Source: Cryptomeria japonica
Taxonomy: Eukaryota > Streptophyta > Pinopsida > Cupressales > Cupressaceae
Direction: 5' to 3'
DNA: 64,000 bases
NCBI RefSeq assembly: GCF_030272615.1
Contig: NC_081415.1
Coordinates: 603,035,644 to 603,099,643, forward strand
Shown here: piece after piece, positions 40,200 to 50,077 of the stretch
How positions within the stretch are numbered: position 1 is the stretch's first letter
Layout: every line of letters starts with the position of its first letter
Translations under genes and position numbers: made by a program
The notes under the pieces: model-generated
Database searches by the model: none
The model's input: only the letters and a program-made list of their open reading frames with translations
What the model was told of the DNA's origin: nothing

Positions 40200-41460
40200 A
40201 GATCTATGTACCTCCTTTGGAGGGTCTTCGTGTTTTGATCATGACTGAGGCCCATCGTGCACCTTATTCGACACATCTAGATGTCAAGAAGATGCACGCA
40301 GATCTTAGACAGATCTATCATTGGGCTGGTATGAAACATGACATTGCTGATTTTGTGTCAAAGTGTTTTGAGTGCCAGTGGGTGAAGGCAGATCATCAAC
40401 ACCCGACAGGGCTTTTACAACCTAATTTGGTACTGGATTGGAAATGGGATATCATTTACATGGATTTCATTGTTGGATTTCCTCTCTCTTCTCGTTGTCA
40501 TGATGCTATCATGGTCATAGTTGACAAATTGACTAAGGTTGCTCATTTTGTTCCTATTCGAGCTTCCTATATGGTAGCAGTGGTGGCACGAGTCTTCTTG
40601 GAAGATGTAGTGAGATTGCATGGGATTCTGATAGAGATCCTATCTTTACCTCAGCATTGTGGACCTCACTTCAACATGCTTTGGGGACTCAGTTGAACTT
40701 TAGTTTAGCTTATCACCTAGAGACAGATGGTCAGATAGAGCGAGTGAATCAGGTGTTACAGGACATGCTTTGCATGTATGTGCTAGGAGGACTATACCTA
40801 TCTAGTGGAGTTTTCTTATAACAATGTATATCATAGCTCCATGGGTATGTCCCCCTTTCAAGCATTGTATGGTCATCCTTGCCACACTCCTTTGAGTTGG
40901 GATTGGCTAGAGGATAGGGTGCTTATAGGACTAGATATTCTTTGGGAGATGGAGTAGCAGGTAGAGAGGATTCGTGAGCATTTGGTAGCCACATAGGATA
41001 GGCAGAAAAAGTATGTATATTCTCATAGCGTAGATCATCAGTTTTCTATTGGCAACCGTGTGTTCTTGAGAGTGCATCCGTGGAAGAGTCTGATCCATTA
41101 TGGAAAGGGTTCTAAGTTGGCACCTCGGTTTGTTGGGCCTTTTCATATCCTTGAGAGGATAAGACATGTTGCCTACCATCTTGACTTGCCACCGAGTCTA
41201 TCTCACATCCACGTTGTTTTCCATGTTTTAGTTCTTCAACCTTATCATCCTGATGTGACACATGTTCTTGATTGGAACTCTTTGCAGGTAGAGGATGAGA
41301 AGCTTTCCATGGAGCCCGTGCGCATTCTTTAGCATTAGGATTTGATCCTCAGGGGTCACACCATCGACCAGGTAAGGGTCCTATGGGACCCAGATGATGA
41401 GACCTCGATGACTTGGGAAGATGCAGCAAAGATGAGAGAGTTGTATTCTCATTTGTTTTA
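40200..41460 (+). pseudogene. Tekay integrase with C-terminal chromodomain-like tail, broken
   Basis: The HHCC region is visible (HRAPYSTHLDVKKMHADL, then CFECQWVKADH, 40250-40400). The first core Asp lies in YMDFIVGFPLS and the region continues KLTKVAHFVPIRASY (40460-40575). A frameshift near 40640 follows. The third core region is recognisable around 40720-40750 (ETDGQIERVNQVLQDML in another frame). The C-terminal SH3-like part is GSKLAPRFVGPFHILERI. A tail with EPVRIL and VRVLWDPDDETSMTWEDAAKMREL (41309-41450) is of the chromovirus chromodomain type, expected to guide integration to heterochromatin. Confidence 0.85.
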
Positions 41461-41484
41461 GGCTTCTAGGAGTAAGCCTAGTTT

Positions 41485-41496
41485 TGGGGGGGAGAA
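41485..41496 (+). promoter_or_regulatory. Tekay polypurine tract
   Basis: TGGGGGGGAGAA directly before TGTAGTACCCC, the start of the 3' LTR. Confidence 0.9.
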
Positions 41497-43239
41497 TGTA
41501 GTACCCCTACTCATTTGAACTTATTACACTCATATATTATTATTGTTTACTTTCAGTGGATGCATTACCATGATGTGTTATTCAGATTTTTAGGACATTA
41601 TTTCATGTTTTATCTTGATATGAGATGAGTAATTTATTGCAGTATTTCAACACTTGTGATTTATGGCATTTTATGGATTATAGCTATGTACTGACACTTT
41701 ACTTTATTTATGCAATGTGGAATTGTATGTTGTGTGTCTACGAGTGTATTGGATGCAAGGGGATGATTTTCTTTCACTCATTTCGGTGAGACAGGGAACG
41801 TCGCAATTCTCCTTCATTGGTGTGTATGCCATGTTTTCTATATTGTATATATGCATGTGTGGTTTGGTGATGTAGGATATTGTAGGTACAAGTACCAGGT
41901 AGGTACGGGGTATCGTCTTCACCTGGCTTCACAGGTCTGATCATGCCTTATATTTTTTGATGGAAGTGGAGGAGATAGTAGTTGACCCTATTTTACTCAT
42001 TTACACTCGTGTGAGCGTTGTTAGTTGGTCATCAAGTCAGTTAGTTCAACCTTCGTATTTTGTCGTTTGATCTTTTTATGAGTATTTTCTTGAGATTTTT
42101 TCAATTTGTGTGTTTTAGTGGATTTGATTAATTAATTAAGTCTATGGAGTTATCTCACGGTTGAATTATGTATGCATTGAGATTATAAATTTAATTAATT
42201 AAAAGAAGTTATTAAATTAAGTTGCAAGCTGCATGATATTAAAAATATATTTTATTAAAATTTTAGTGAGAAATAAATTAGATTAATTTCATTTATTGTT
42301 TCCTAGAATTTTAAATAAATAAAAGAATAACAGAATAAATTTAAATAAATAAATGAATAAAAGAATTCATTAAAATCATAGCATTGCTTTAATTTCTTTA
42401 TTTAGAAAATTAATTAGAGTTGCATGAGAAAAGAAAAGAAAGAAAAATGATTTTTAATTATTGCATGTTAATTTATCCTTTGGCAGGAAATTAGAAAAGA
42501 AAAGAAAATTTCTTTTATTACTAAATTTAGGTTTTTGGGAAAAAGATATTCAACCTATAATTTTAGTTTAAAAAAGGGAATAGGTCATTATTTTAGGGGA
42601 GATAGGAAACAGGTCAGGGATTTAGGTGAAGAAATTTATTTGGAAGCTTTTTGAAAAGATTAGGGCTCTTCAACAGATTTCTTCCAGGAAAGCTATACCA
42701 GGTTGGGTGGCTTCTTTGATTGTTGTTTTATAGAAAATAGTTTTATTTATTTTATCTCTCTGATTGATCTGTGTGTTAAGATGTTTGTTTTATCTAAAAT
42801 CCTCTTTGATTATTTCTTGTTCTTGGCTAAAGTCCATTCCTGATGTTAATTTCTAGTTTATGGAAGGAAGTTAATTTTGAGGAAATTAGGAAAATTACTA
42901 TGGCAGATTTTGCCAAGATTTTATTTTGCATGGAAATTGTAAGACTGAAAGAAAATGGGTTTTTACCAGAGAGAATATTTCCTTTTTAATTGGGGGTTAG
43001 TTTTGATATTGGCTATGGATGTACTATCAATATTAGTGTAATCTTTGGGTAATTATTAATTACTATGGTAATGGATCTAATTTTTAATTAAATTAATTTC
43101 GTTTCTACAGGTTATGGAGAAATTATCTTTCTTTAAATTTTAAAAAAAAATTTGTTTAACAAAATTCTGGAAAATGATTTTTAAGAGATTCATTGTAAAT
43201 TTGGTCTTATTATTAAATTATATTAAAAAAATTGATAGG

Positions 43240-43385
43240 TAGCAACTACCGAGGGTAGTACGTCTACTATGCATTAGCAGTACTACCATCGGTAGTATGC
43301 TACCGACAATAGCACCTAATACCATAAGGTAGCAGTTCTACCGTGCGGTAGTAGTGCTACCTACGACCGCATGTGCTATCGTGCA
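43240..43385. repeat. Cluster of short inverted GGTAGTA / TACTACC words
   Basis: Within about 145 bp, GGTAG or GGTAGTA and CTACC or ACTACC alternate at least eight times (for example CTACCATCGGTAG and CTACCGTGCGGTAG), giving several possible small hairpins. CpG is locally high. It lies within the Tekay 3' LTR in the part absent from the truncated 5' copy. Confidence 0.7.
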
Positions 43386-43501
43386 GAGTGGCCATGATGT
43401 ATGGTTTTCTCTTTCATTTCCCCTATGCGTACTTTGACATGGTACTTTTAGGTTTCGTGCCCCGGGGTTGTGTATTTTGAGTTATTTATTAATTAATTTA
43501 T

Positions 43502-43570
43502 AATATATATATATATATATATTTATACATATATATATATATATATTTATATATATATTTATATATATAA
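43502..43570. repeat. TA dinucleotide microsatellite
   Basis: About 65 bp of alternating TA with occasional TT or CA interruptions, inside the Tekay 3' LTR. Confidence 0.9.
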
Positions 43571-45329
43571 GTTGTTTTTTCTTTTTTTATGGGTATAATA
43601 TTATTTTAGCTTTATTTTAATACTATGGAAATTAAATTATGAGTTGTTAAATATATATTCCGCAATATAATTATAAGTGCATTATTTGTAGGAACTCATA
43701 TAATTATATTATATGAATATAATATAATTTATAGTTATATTTATATTTTATGAATGTACTTAGATTATAGTTTGGGTATTTTCAGAAAAATTTGTATTTG
43801 GAGATTTTACATTTATGCTTGAAAACATTAGGAGATTAATTTTTGTGTGATTTATTTAAGCTTATTGGACAAATGACAAAATTGATTTATTTGTATTAAT
43901 ATAGTTATTAATTCTTATTATCTGTAAATTCCTTATTTTCAAGTTATTTATGCTTTTGGCTATTATAAGAAAAGATTGCCCGTATTAGGGTCTTTTGTAA
44001 ATGGTGTTATAGTCAAGCTTAATTACATTGCAATTCTGGTTTAGTTATCATTGTGTCCTATGTTATTATATCTCCTTGGTCAGGTGTTGTTGTATAACCT
44101 TATTGATATGATCCATTGTGTATTTTGTCCAAATGGTCAATCTTGGGTTATTGATTTTGTATCCTTCACCTGTGGTTTGTCAGGATTAGTTATGGCTATC
44201 TATTTGGCCATAGAGTTCTCATAGAGAGACCTTTCCTGTTAGTGTCCTATGAGAGAGAGTGGCTTTCGAGCAAAGGTCGTGCTTGAAGAGGATGACAAGA
44301 TAACCTGTCGAAAGTCAGTTAAAAAGTGATAACCTAATAATATATTGGGGGGGGGAGTGAAATAAATATTAATTAGGATAATGTACCTCATGCATAGGTG
44401 TAGTGCTTGTACAAGGCTCATAATGCTACGAGAAGGCCTGGAATGGAAAACTTACCACCTTGTCTTCACGAAAGGATTGGTAGGGTCTGCATGAGACTTA
44501 GTTGGAGCCGCAAGTTGGGAGAGGTTACTAGGATAGAGAGTCGGGACCTAGGAGCCCTACTATGGTAACCATTAAGCTATGTGATGACATTCTCTCCTTA
44601 GAGTCACTAGTGTTTGTGAGTTGAGTCACATGGATGTTTGCAGAGTCTTGTAGTTCTTTTGTACTTGTGTTATTTTTCTTGCTTGAGGGTTTTCTACTAT
44701 CTCCTAGCATGGTGGGGTGGTTCCATTTCAAGATCACATGGTCGGGTGGTAGTGCCACTTCCCATCGGATGTTCTAGATTGTATCTTCAGGCGAGGAGAG
44801 GCTTCACTGGTTTTTCTTGGTTCGTGGTTCATGTACTAGCTCTTGTTCATGATCATTGTTCAGTTGAGACCTTGTGGTCATTGTATCAGACTTTTATGTA
44901 ACCTTGATATTGTAACTTTGGATTCCATGGTATTTTTGGAAGCCATGCATTTATGGATATTGTAATATTATTTTAGTGGAATGTATGTTAATCAGTTTCT
45001 TTGATCTTATGTATAAATGATTTATGAAAAATTGAATGCATTGGTATACTTGAATGTGTCATTATGGAATATAGATGTATGTGTAGCTTTTTAACTTGAG
45101 AATTTAATTTACCTAATTAAATGGACAATTGGATTAACTGTGGTGTTAATATAATCTGCAAATTAGTCTTCATTGGTAGCCCTTAGAAAATCATGTGTTA
45201 GTCTTCCGCTATGTTATTAGACATGCAATGGTTATAATTAATGTACTTAATCTTTAAAAAAATAATTATTTCACCCTTTAGTTGCCTAGTTGTGTTGTTT
45301 TCCTTTAGGGTTCCTGGTGGGGCATTACA

Positions 45330-45585
45330 AGCTATTGTTTGGTCATGTTCCTACTGTGAGATATTTTAGAATTTTTGAAAGAAAGTGTTATATCAAGAGA
45401 GATGAGGATATAGGAAAATTTGATGTAAGAAGTGATGAAGGAATTTTCTAGGGATATTAAAAAAAACAAAAGCCTATCGGTACTACAATAAGACACTAAG
45501 AAAGATAGTGTAAAGTACAAATGTGAAGGTTGATGAGAATTATGGAAATAGACCAGAGCATGCGGATATGATGATGATCAGAATG
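45330..45585 (+). repeat. Second copy of copia integrase C-terminal segment (35214-35472)
   Basis: Begins AGCTATTGTTTGGTCATG and is collinear with 35214-35472 to GATGATGATCA. The two copies share stop-causing changes, for example the TAG in TTTTCTAGGGATATT and the TAG in AAGATAGTGTAAAG. This points to duplication after the copia copy had already decayed, or to a shared decayed ancestor. Confidence 0.9.
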
Positions 45586-47370
45586 TTGTTTTAACACTAA
45601 ATCAGATTAAAGAATTGAAGCAGAATGATCCGGTAGAATATATTAACTTGGATGTTGTTGTTGCTAGTAGAGAGGTGCAAGAACTTGAAAAAATAGAATA
45701 ATCCAAAGACTCTAAGGAATGTAAGATCGAATCATTCTGAAAATCAGATCATTTGTGATAAAAATAAAGGTGTGATGACTAAAAGAAGACTCGATTCTGA
45801 AGAGGTATGTTTGATTTCTAAAATTCAACCTAAATATGTTGTCGAGGCTTGCAAAGATGAAAATTGGATGAAGTCTATGGGAGAAAAATTGAATCAAATT
45901 GAAAAGAATAACACATTGGAACTTGTGACTAGACCTAAAGAAAAGAATGTGATTGGTACTAAATGGGTATTTAGGAACAAATTCAATGAAGCCAATGAAG
46001 TTATTATAAATAAAGAAAGGCTGGTATGCAAAGGATATTCACAAAAGGAAGGAATAGATTATGAGGAGACTTTTGCTCTGGTAGATTGACTTGAAGCTAT
46101 TAGACTATTGCTTGCATATGCTTCTTATGAAGATTTCAAGGTATATTAGATGGATGCCAAGTCAGCCTTTCTGAATGGTGATCTTGAGGAAGAAGTCTAC
46201 ATTGAGAAACCTGATGGATTTTCATTATCAGTTGATGGAGATATGATATGCAAACTGAAGAAATCTCTTTATGGACTTAAACAAGCCCCTAGATCTTGGT
46301 ATACTAGATTGGATAAGTTTTACTAAAATTGGGATTTAATAAAGCTACTGTTGATAGTAATCTATATCTCAAGATAGAGAATGATAATATTTTGATTATT
46401 GAAGTTTTTGTTGATCTCACATTATCTTTGGAGAAGATAAAAACTTGATTATAAATTTTATCAGTCATATGCAGAAAGATTTTGAGATGTCTATGATAGG
46501 AGATGGAACTTCTTTTAGGATTTTAGATTTTACAGACTGGAAAAGGCATTTTTATATCTCAAGCTAAATATGTAAAGGGATTGCTAAATAAGTTTGGATT
46601 AAAAGATTCTAAACTTGTTGGAACTCCTATGGTGACTAGCTACAAATTATCTAAAACTGATGAATCTTTGAAAGCTAACTTGACCTTGTACAGATCTATG
46701 TTTGGTGGATTGCTATACCTGACTCAGACTAGACCTGACATTATGCATGTTGGGTGCATGGCTATTAGATATCAAGCTGATCCAAAAGAGAATTATGTCA
46801 CTATTGTAAAGAGGATATTTAGATACTTGAAAGGAACTATGGATTATGGTTTGTGGTATTTGAAGAATGATGATTTCATGTTATGTAATTATACTGATGC
46901 TAATTGGGTTGGTGATGTTTATGACTAGAAGTGTGCCTCTGATTGTGCATTATTTTTGGGCAAGAAATTGGTTTCATGGGCTAGTAAGAAACAAAATTTA
47001 GTTTCCCTATCTACTCATGAAAATAAATGCATTGTTGTTGCTAGTAACTACACTCAGGTAGTTTGGATGAAACAAATGTTGAAGGATATTAGAGCTATAT
47101 ATGATGAGCAGATTGTCATATACTATAATTATTCTAGTGCTATTAATATGTCAAAGAACCCGATGCAACATTCAAATACTAAACATGAATGAAGCAAGTA
47201 TCATTTTTTAAGAGAAAAAGTCAGTGAAAAAGAAGTCAAGCTAGAGCATGTGTCTACAAAGGAACAAATTGCTGATATTTTCACTAAGCCTTTGCCTATA
47301 GATACATTTGTATATTTGAGAGACAAGTTAGGGGTATCTACCCCTCCTGATGGGAACTATATGCATTGAG
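45586..47370 (+). pseudogene. Ty1/copia reverse transcriptase and RNase H, right part of split element
   Basis: The RVT_2-type reverse transcriptase is read from about 45700. Motifs are WMKSMGEKLNQIEKNNTLELV, IGTKWVFRNKFN and RLVCKGYSQKEGIDYEETFALV (45865-46085), then [24 protein letters not shown] and [18 protein letters not shown] (46150-46305). The catalytic FVDD box region is damaged (FVDLTLSLEK, about 46405-46440). RNase H follows with YTDANWVGDVYD, LVSWASKKQNLVSLSTHE and the HSNTKHE/KYHFLREKV signature (46890-47225). It ends IADIFTKPLPIDTF...LRDKLGV (to about 47345). Stops and frameshifts are frequent. Confidence 0.9.
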
Positions 47371-47664
47371 TTGCATCAATCTGGTGGACTTCACACTCTT
47401 ATCATCTTGTGCGGATTGATGAGTTAATGTTGCTCCTTCGGTGGAGTAGTATGTTTGTGGTTAAGTTGAGCTGATTTGTTATCTAAGGTGGAGAGTTTTT
47501 GTTTTTTGTTTTGAGAACCTTTGTCATTGATGTCAAAGGGGGAGAGAAAGCATGTGAAAAATTGTTTTATCTATTTTTGTTGAGCTTGGTCTTAGGGGGT
47601 TTTCTTTCTTTGCATTGATTATTTTTCACATCCATATGTTGCCATCAATGCCAAAGGGGGAGAT
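47371..47664 (+). promoter_or_regulatory. Copia 3' region with two purine boxes, PPT at 47650-47664
   Basis: Short non-coding stretch after pol. Two similar boxes occur: CATTGATGTCAAAGGGGGAGAG (about 47525-47546) and CATCAATGCCAAAGGGGGAGAT (47643-47664). The second directly abuts TGTTGG, the LTR start. Repeated purine boxes are a feature of SIRE-type copia elements. No env-like ORF is present here. Confidence 0.8.
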
Positions 47665-48536
47665 TGTTGGACATTGTTGCTGCTAGGATATGTTGTTGTC
47701 ATTGATGTCAACATATTCCTATAATTTATTTCTTTGGTGGTTGTAGATTAGTTTATTGGGATAATGTTTTGGTACATGGAGTATTCCTTGTATCATTTTT
47801 TTTTGTGATCCAAAACCTTATTTGATCATATCATATGATCTGGTTTATAGTTTTCTTTTTCTAATCTGTTCTTTGCATAGTTCGATATTTCCTCTTGTTT
47901 ATTCTGGTGTGATCAAATCATGAGTTATGATATTTGGAGAATGTTTTCGATGTTCATGTGTATCTTAATTTTAGATGGTTCATGATTTGGTGCTCCACAA
48001 GCAATCTTTTTAGTCTTAGTTGTTGTTGTTTGAGTGTTCTCTAGTCTCAGATGTTGATTGATGAAGATTTGATAATCGGTGTTGGTGTAGCTATTGTAAA
48101 TGGTTCTAATGTGCTTGTTGGTGTTTCCTAATCATTTTATATTTGTTTTGGTGGTCCCCATTAATGATTGAGGGCATTCTTGGTGATTTTGCTGATCTAG
48201 TGATATTCTTCATATTATGTGGTATTCTTGGTGGTGTAGCATGTTGTAGTTGATCTTGGCGTAATTTTTGGTGGTGTTGCGTGTTTGAGCATCTGATTGA
48301 GGTGCATGTTATATCATGTATATCATAATATTGGCTCCATGGTCGCTCTTTGTATCGTGTGATGTAATTTAATAATTATCAGATGAGGGTTTATCCGACC
48401 TTGTTGTCAAGGTTGATGATCACTATTAATAGGTGATGTAGTCATGTAAATTTGGTATCGGTGTTGTGTGTACATTATTAGAGAGTGGTAAAATGTGTGA
48501 ACAAGTGAATAAATCCTTAGGCATTGTAGTATCATA
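47665..48536 (+). repeat. Copia 3' LTR (right edge uncertain)
   Basis: Starts TGTTGGACATTGTTG straight after the polypurine tract. A plausible end is GTAGTATCA near 48536, but the 5' LTR is not in the window, so the right border cannot be fixed by comparison. Confidence 0.65.
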
Positions 48537-49076
48537 AAATTGTGACCCCTGCAATTTTAACCAAATTTTGGGTCCTTACCTTACCGATGACATCTCCTTC
48601 CCTAACCGAGACCTATTTCTGCATTCCCACCTCTTCACCCTTCCTCTTTCATGACCTGTGTCTTCTCTAGACCCTATTTGGGCTCCAAAATAGGCCAGGA
48701 TATGTTAGGACCCAGAGGCAACTGAGGGGGGGGCTGAATTAGTTGTCTATTAATTTCAACCCAAATATAACTTAATCAAACTTAATACTTAATACCAGTA
48801 AACCAAACTTAATCTTGGTTAACAGATTAATAGTTAATATCAATACTGGTGAAACTTAATACATGAAATAGAAAGAGAAACAACATCCAAAATACATAAC
48901 ACAGAGATTTGTACGTAGAAACCTTGTAAAGGGAAAACCCACGGTGGGAAACCTTACCCACAATCAGATGATACTACTGCAGATAGTATGTGTATACAAA
49001 TGGGGTATGCACATGCAAAAAGGCCAACCACATAGAGCTCACTACTTAATCAAAAAATAGGATTCACACTGAGTAT

Positions 49077-49885
49077 TGTTAGGGTTTCCATAGATACTGA
49101 GAGGGGGGGGTGAATCAATATCTGACCGGTAATGTAATTTTCTTAACATAAAACATGCAGAACATAAAGTAACAGTGTACCGGTATGCAAGAATTAATGT
49201 AATAAACAGAATCAAAAACATCCACATGAAAAGAACACCATAACACAAGATGTTTAACGAGGAAACTTGGTGTGGGAAAAACCTCATTGGGATTTGTGAC
49301 CCACAATATTCACTTACTCGCCAATAAGAGAATATTACTTACAATAGGGGCCTGCACATGCAGGAAGGCCAACTGCCTAGAGCACACTGCTCAATAAGAA
49401 GTCACACTGACTTACAATGAGGATTATGCTAATCCAATATTTTGTACTTCTTTATAATAGCATCTTCAATGCCAGATTCAGTACCGATTCTTGCTCTGTT
49501 CTTTACATATACCCTTGACCTATAATTCGTACATTAGGTCTGTCTCATAATTTTCTTTATGCTCGCTATACCTATCTTAAAAATGTCTATAATGATCTCT
49601 TTTATATACAAGAGTCATTTTACAATTTGCCAAGTCGGCTTATGATAATAAACAAAATATTACATATCAAAAATCCTGTCAGCCTCTGTGCCGATATACA
49701 TCTTTTCTTCTATGCCAGTGCCGGCGCCAGTGTAGAGTGGTCTTGTTGATGCCGGTGCACTATCTTGCTTGAATAATGCTTTGCCGGTAGAATTTCTTAT
49801 CGGTGCCATAGGATTGCAAGGTTGCCATCAATGAAAAAACCTTCAAACACACACAATGTCTCATAGGAGTGTCCATATGCCAACA
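49077..49885 (-). repeat. E2 3' LTR
   Basis: Collinear with 54803-55556, with an extra stretch near 49730-49800 absent from the other copy. It contains TATATAAAAGAGAT on the minus strand and multiple ACCGGT-type motifs. Confidence 0.92.
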
Positions 49886-49897
49886 ATCTCCCCCGAG
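49886..49897 (-). promoter_or_regulatory. E2 polypurine tract
   Basis: Minus strand CTCGGGGGAGAT, abutting TGTTGGCATATGG of the 3' LTR. Further CAAAGGGGGAG-type and TTAGGGGGAG boxes lie inside at about 49950-50015. Confidence 0.85.
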
Positions 49898-50077
49898 AAA
49901 TTCCAAAAAGATGTCCAAAAATGTGTAGACCAAAAATTTACCAAAAAAGTGAGTGACTCCCCCTAAGCATATGATTCTTGTGTTTTGAATTTTCTCATCC
50001 TACTACTCCCCCTTTGGCATCAATGACAAAGTTTGTCAAGATGTTAGTAGAGTTTGTAGTTACATTGGTCCATGACC

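Larger units (their letters stand above)
35473..45329 (+). mobile_element. Tekay/Del-type chromovirus (Ty3/gypsy), 5' LTR truncated
   Basis: A gypsy element inserted in the copia element. It contains a truncated 5' LTR (35473-36643), a primer site, gag, protease, reverse transcriptase-RNase H, and integrase with a chromodomain-like tail. A purine tract and a full 3' LTR follow (41497-45329). The 3' LTR starts TGTAGTACCCC after the purine tract and ends GGGGCATTACA, an imperfect terminal inverted repeat that supports these edges. The 5' copy corresponds only to 44158-45329. The flanks (AATTC left, AGCTA right) are not a 5-bp target duplication; instead a copia segment of about 257 bp is repeated on both sides. 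Confidence 0.9.
41497..45329 (+). repeat. Tekay 3' LTR, full length (about 3.8 kb)
   Basis: Runs from TGTAGTACCCC to GGGGCATTACA. Internal features include A/T-rich stretches (42240-42400), a cluster of GGTAG/CTACC words (43240-43385) and a TA microsatellite (43502-43570). Only its right 1.17 kb has a counterpart upstream. A length near 4 kb is normal for Tekay/Del elements. Confidence 0.8.

Noticed and set aside
44158-45329. 3' LTR of the Tekay element starting at 44158
   Set aside because: That is where the truncated 5' copy begins, but the purine tract at 41485 and the TGTAGTACCCC / GGGGCATTACA inverted ends show the LTR starts at 41497.
48537-48702. Short gene between copia LTR and outer LTR
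   Set aside because: No open frame of note; treated as flank.
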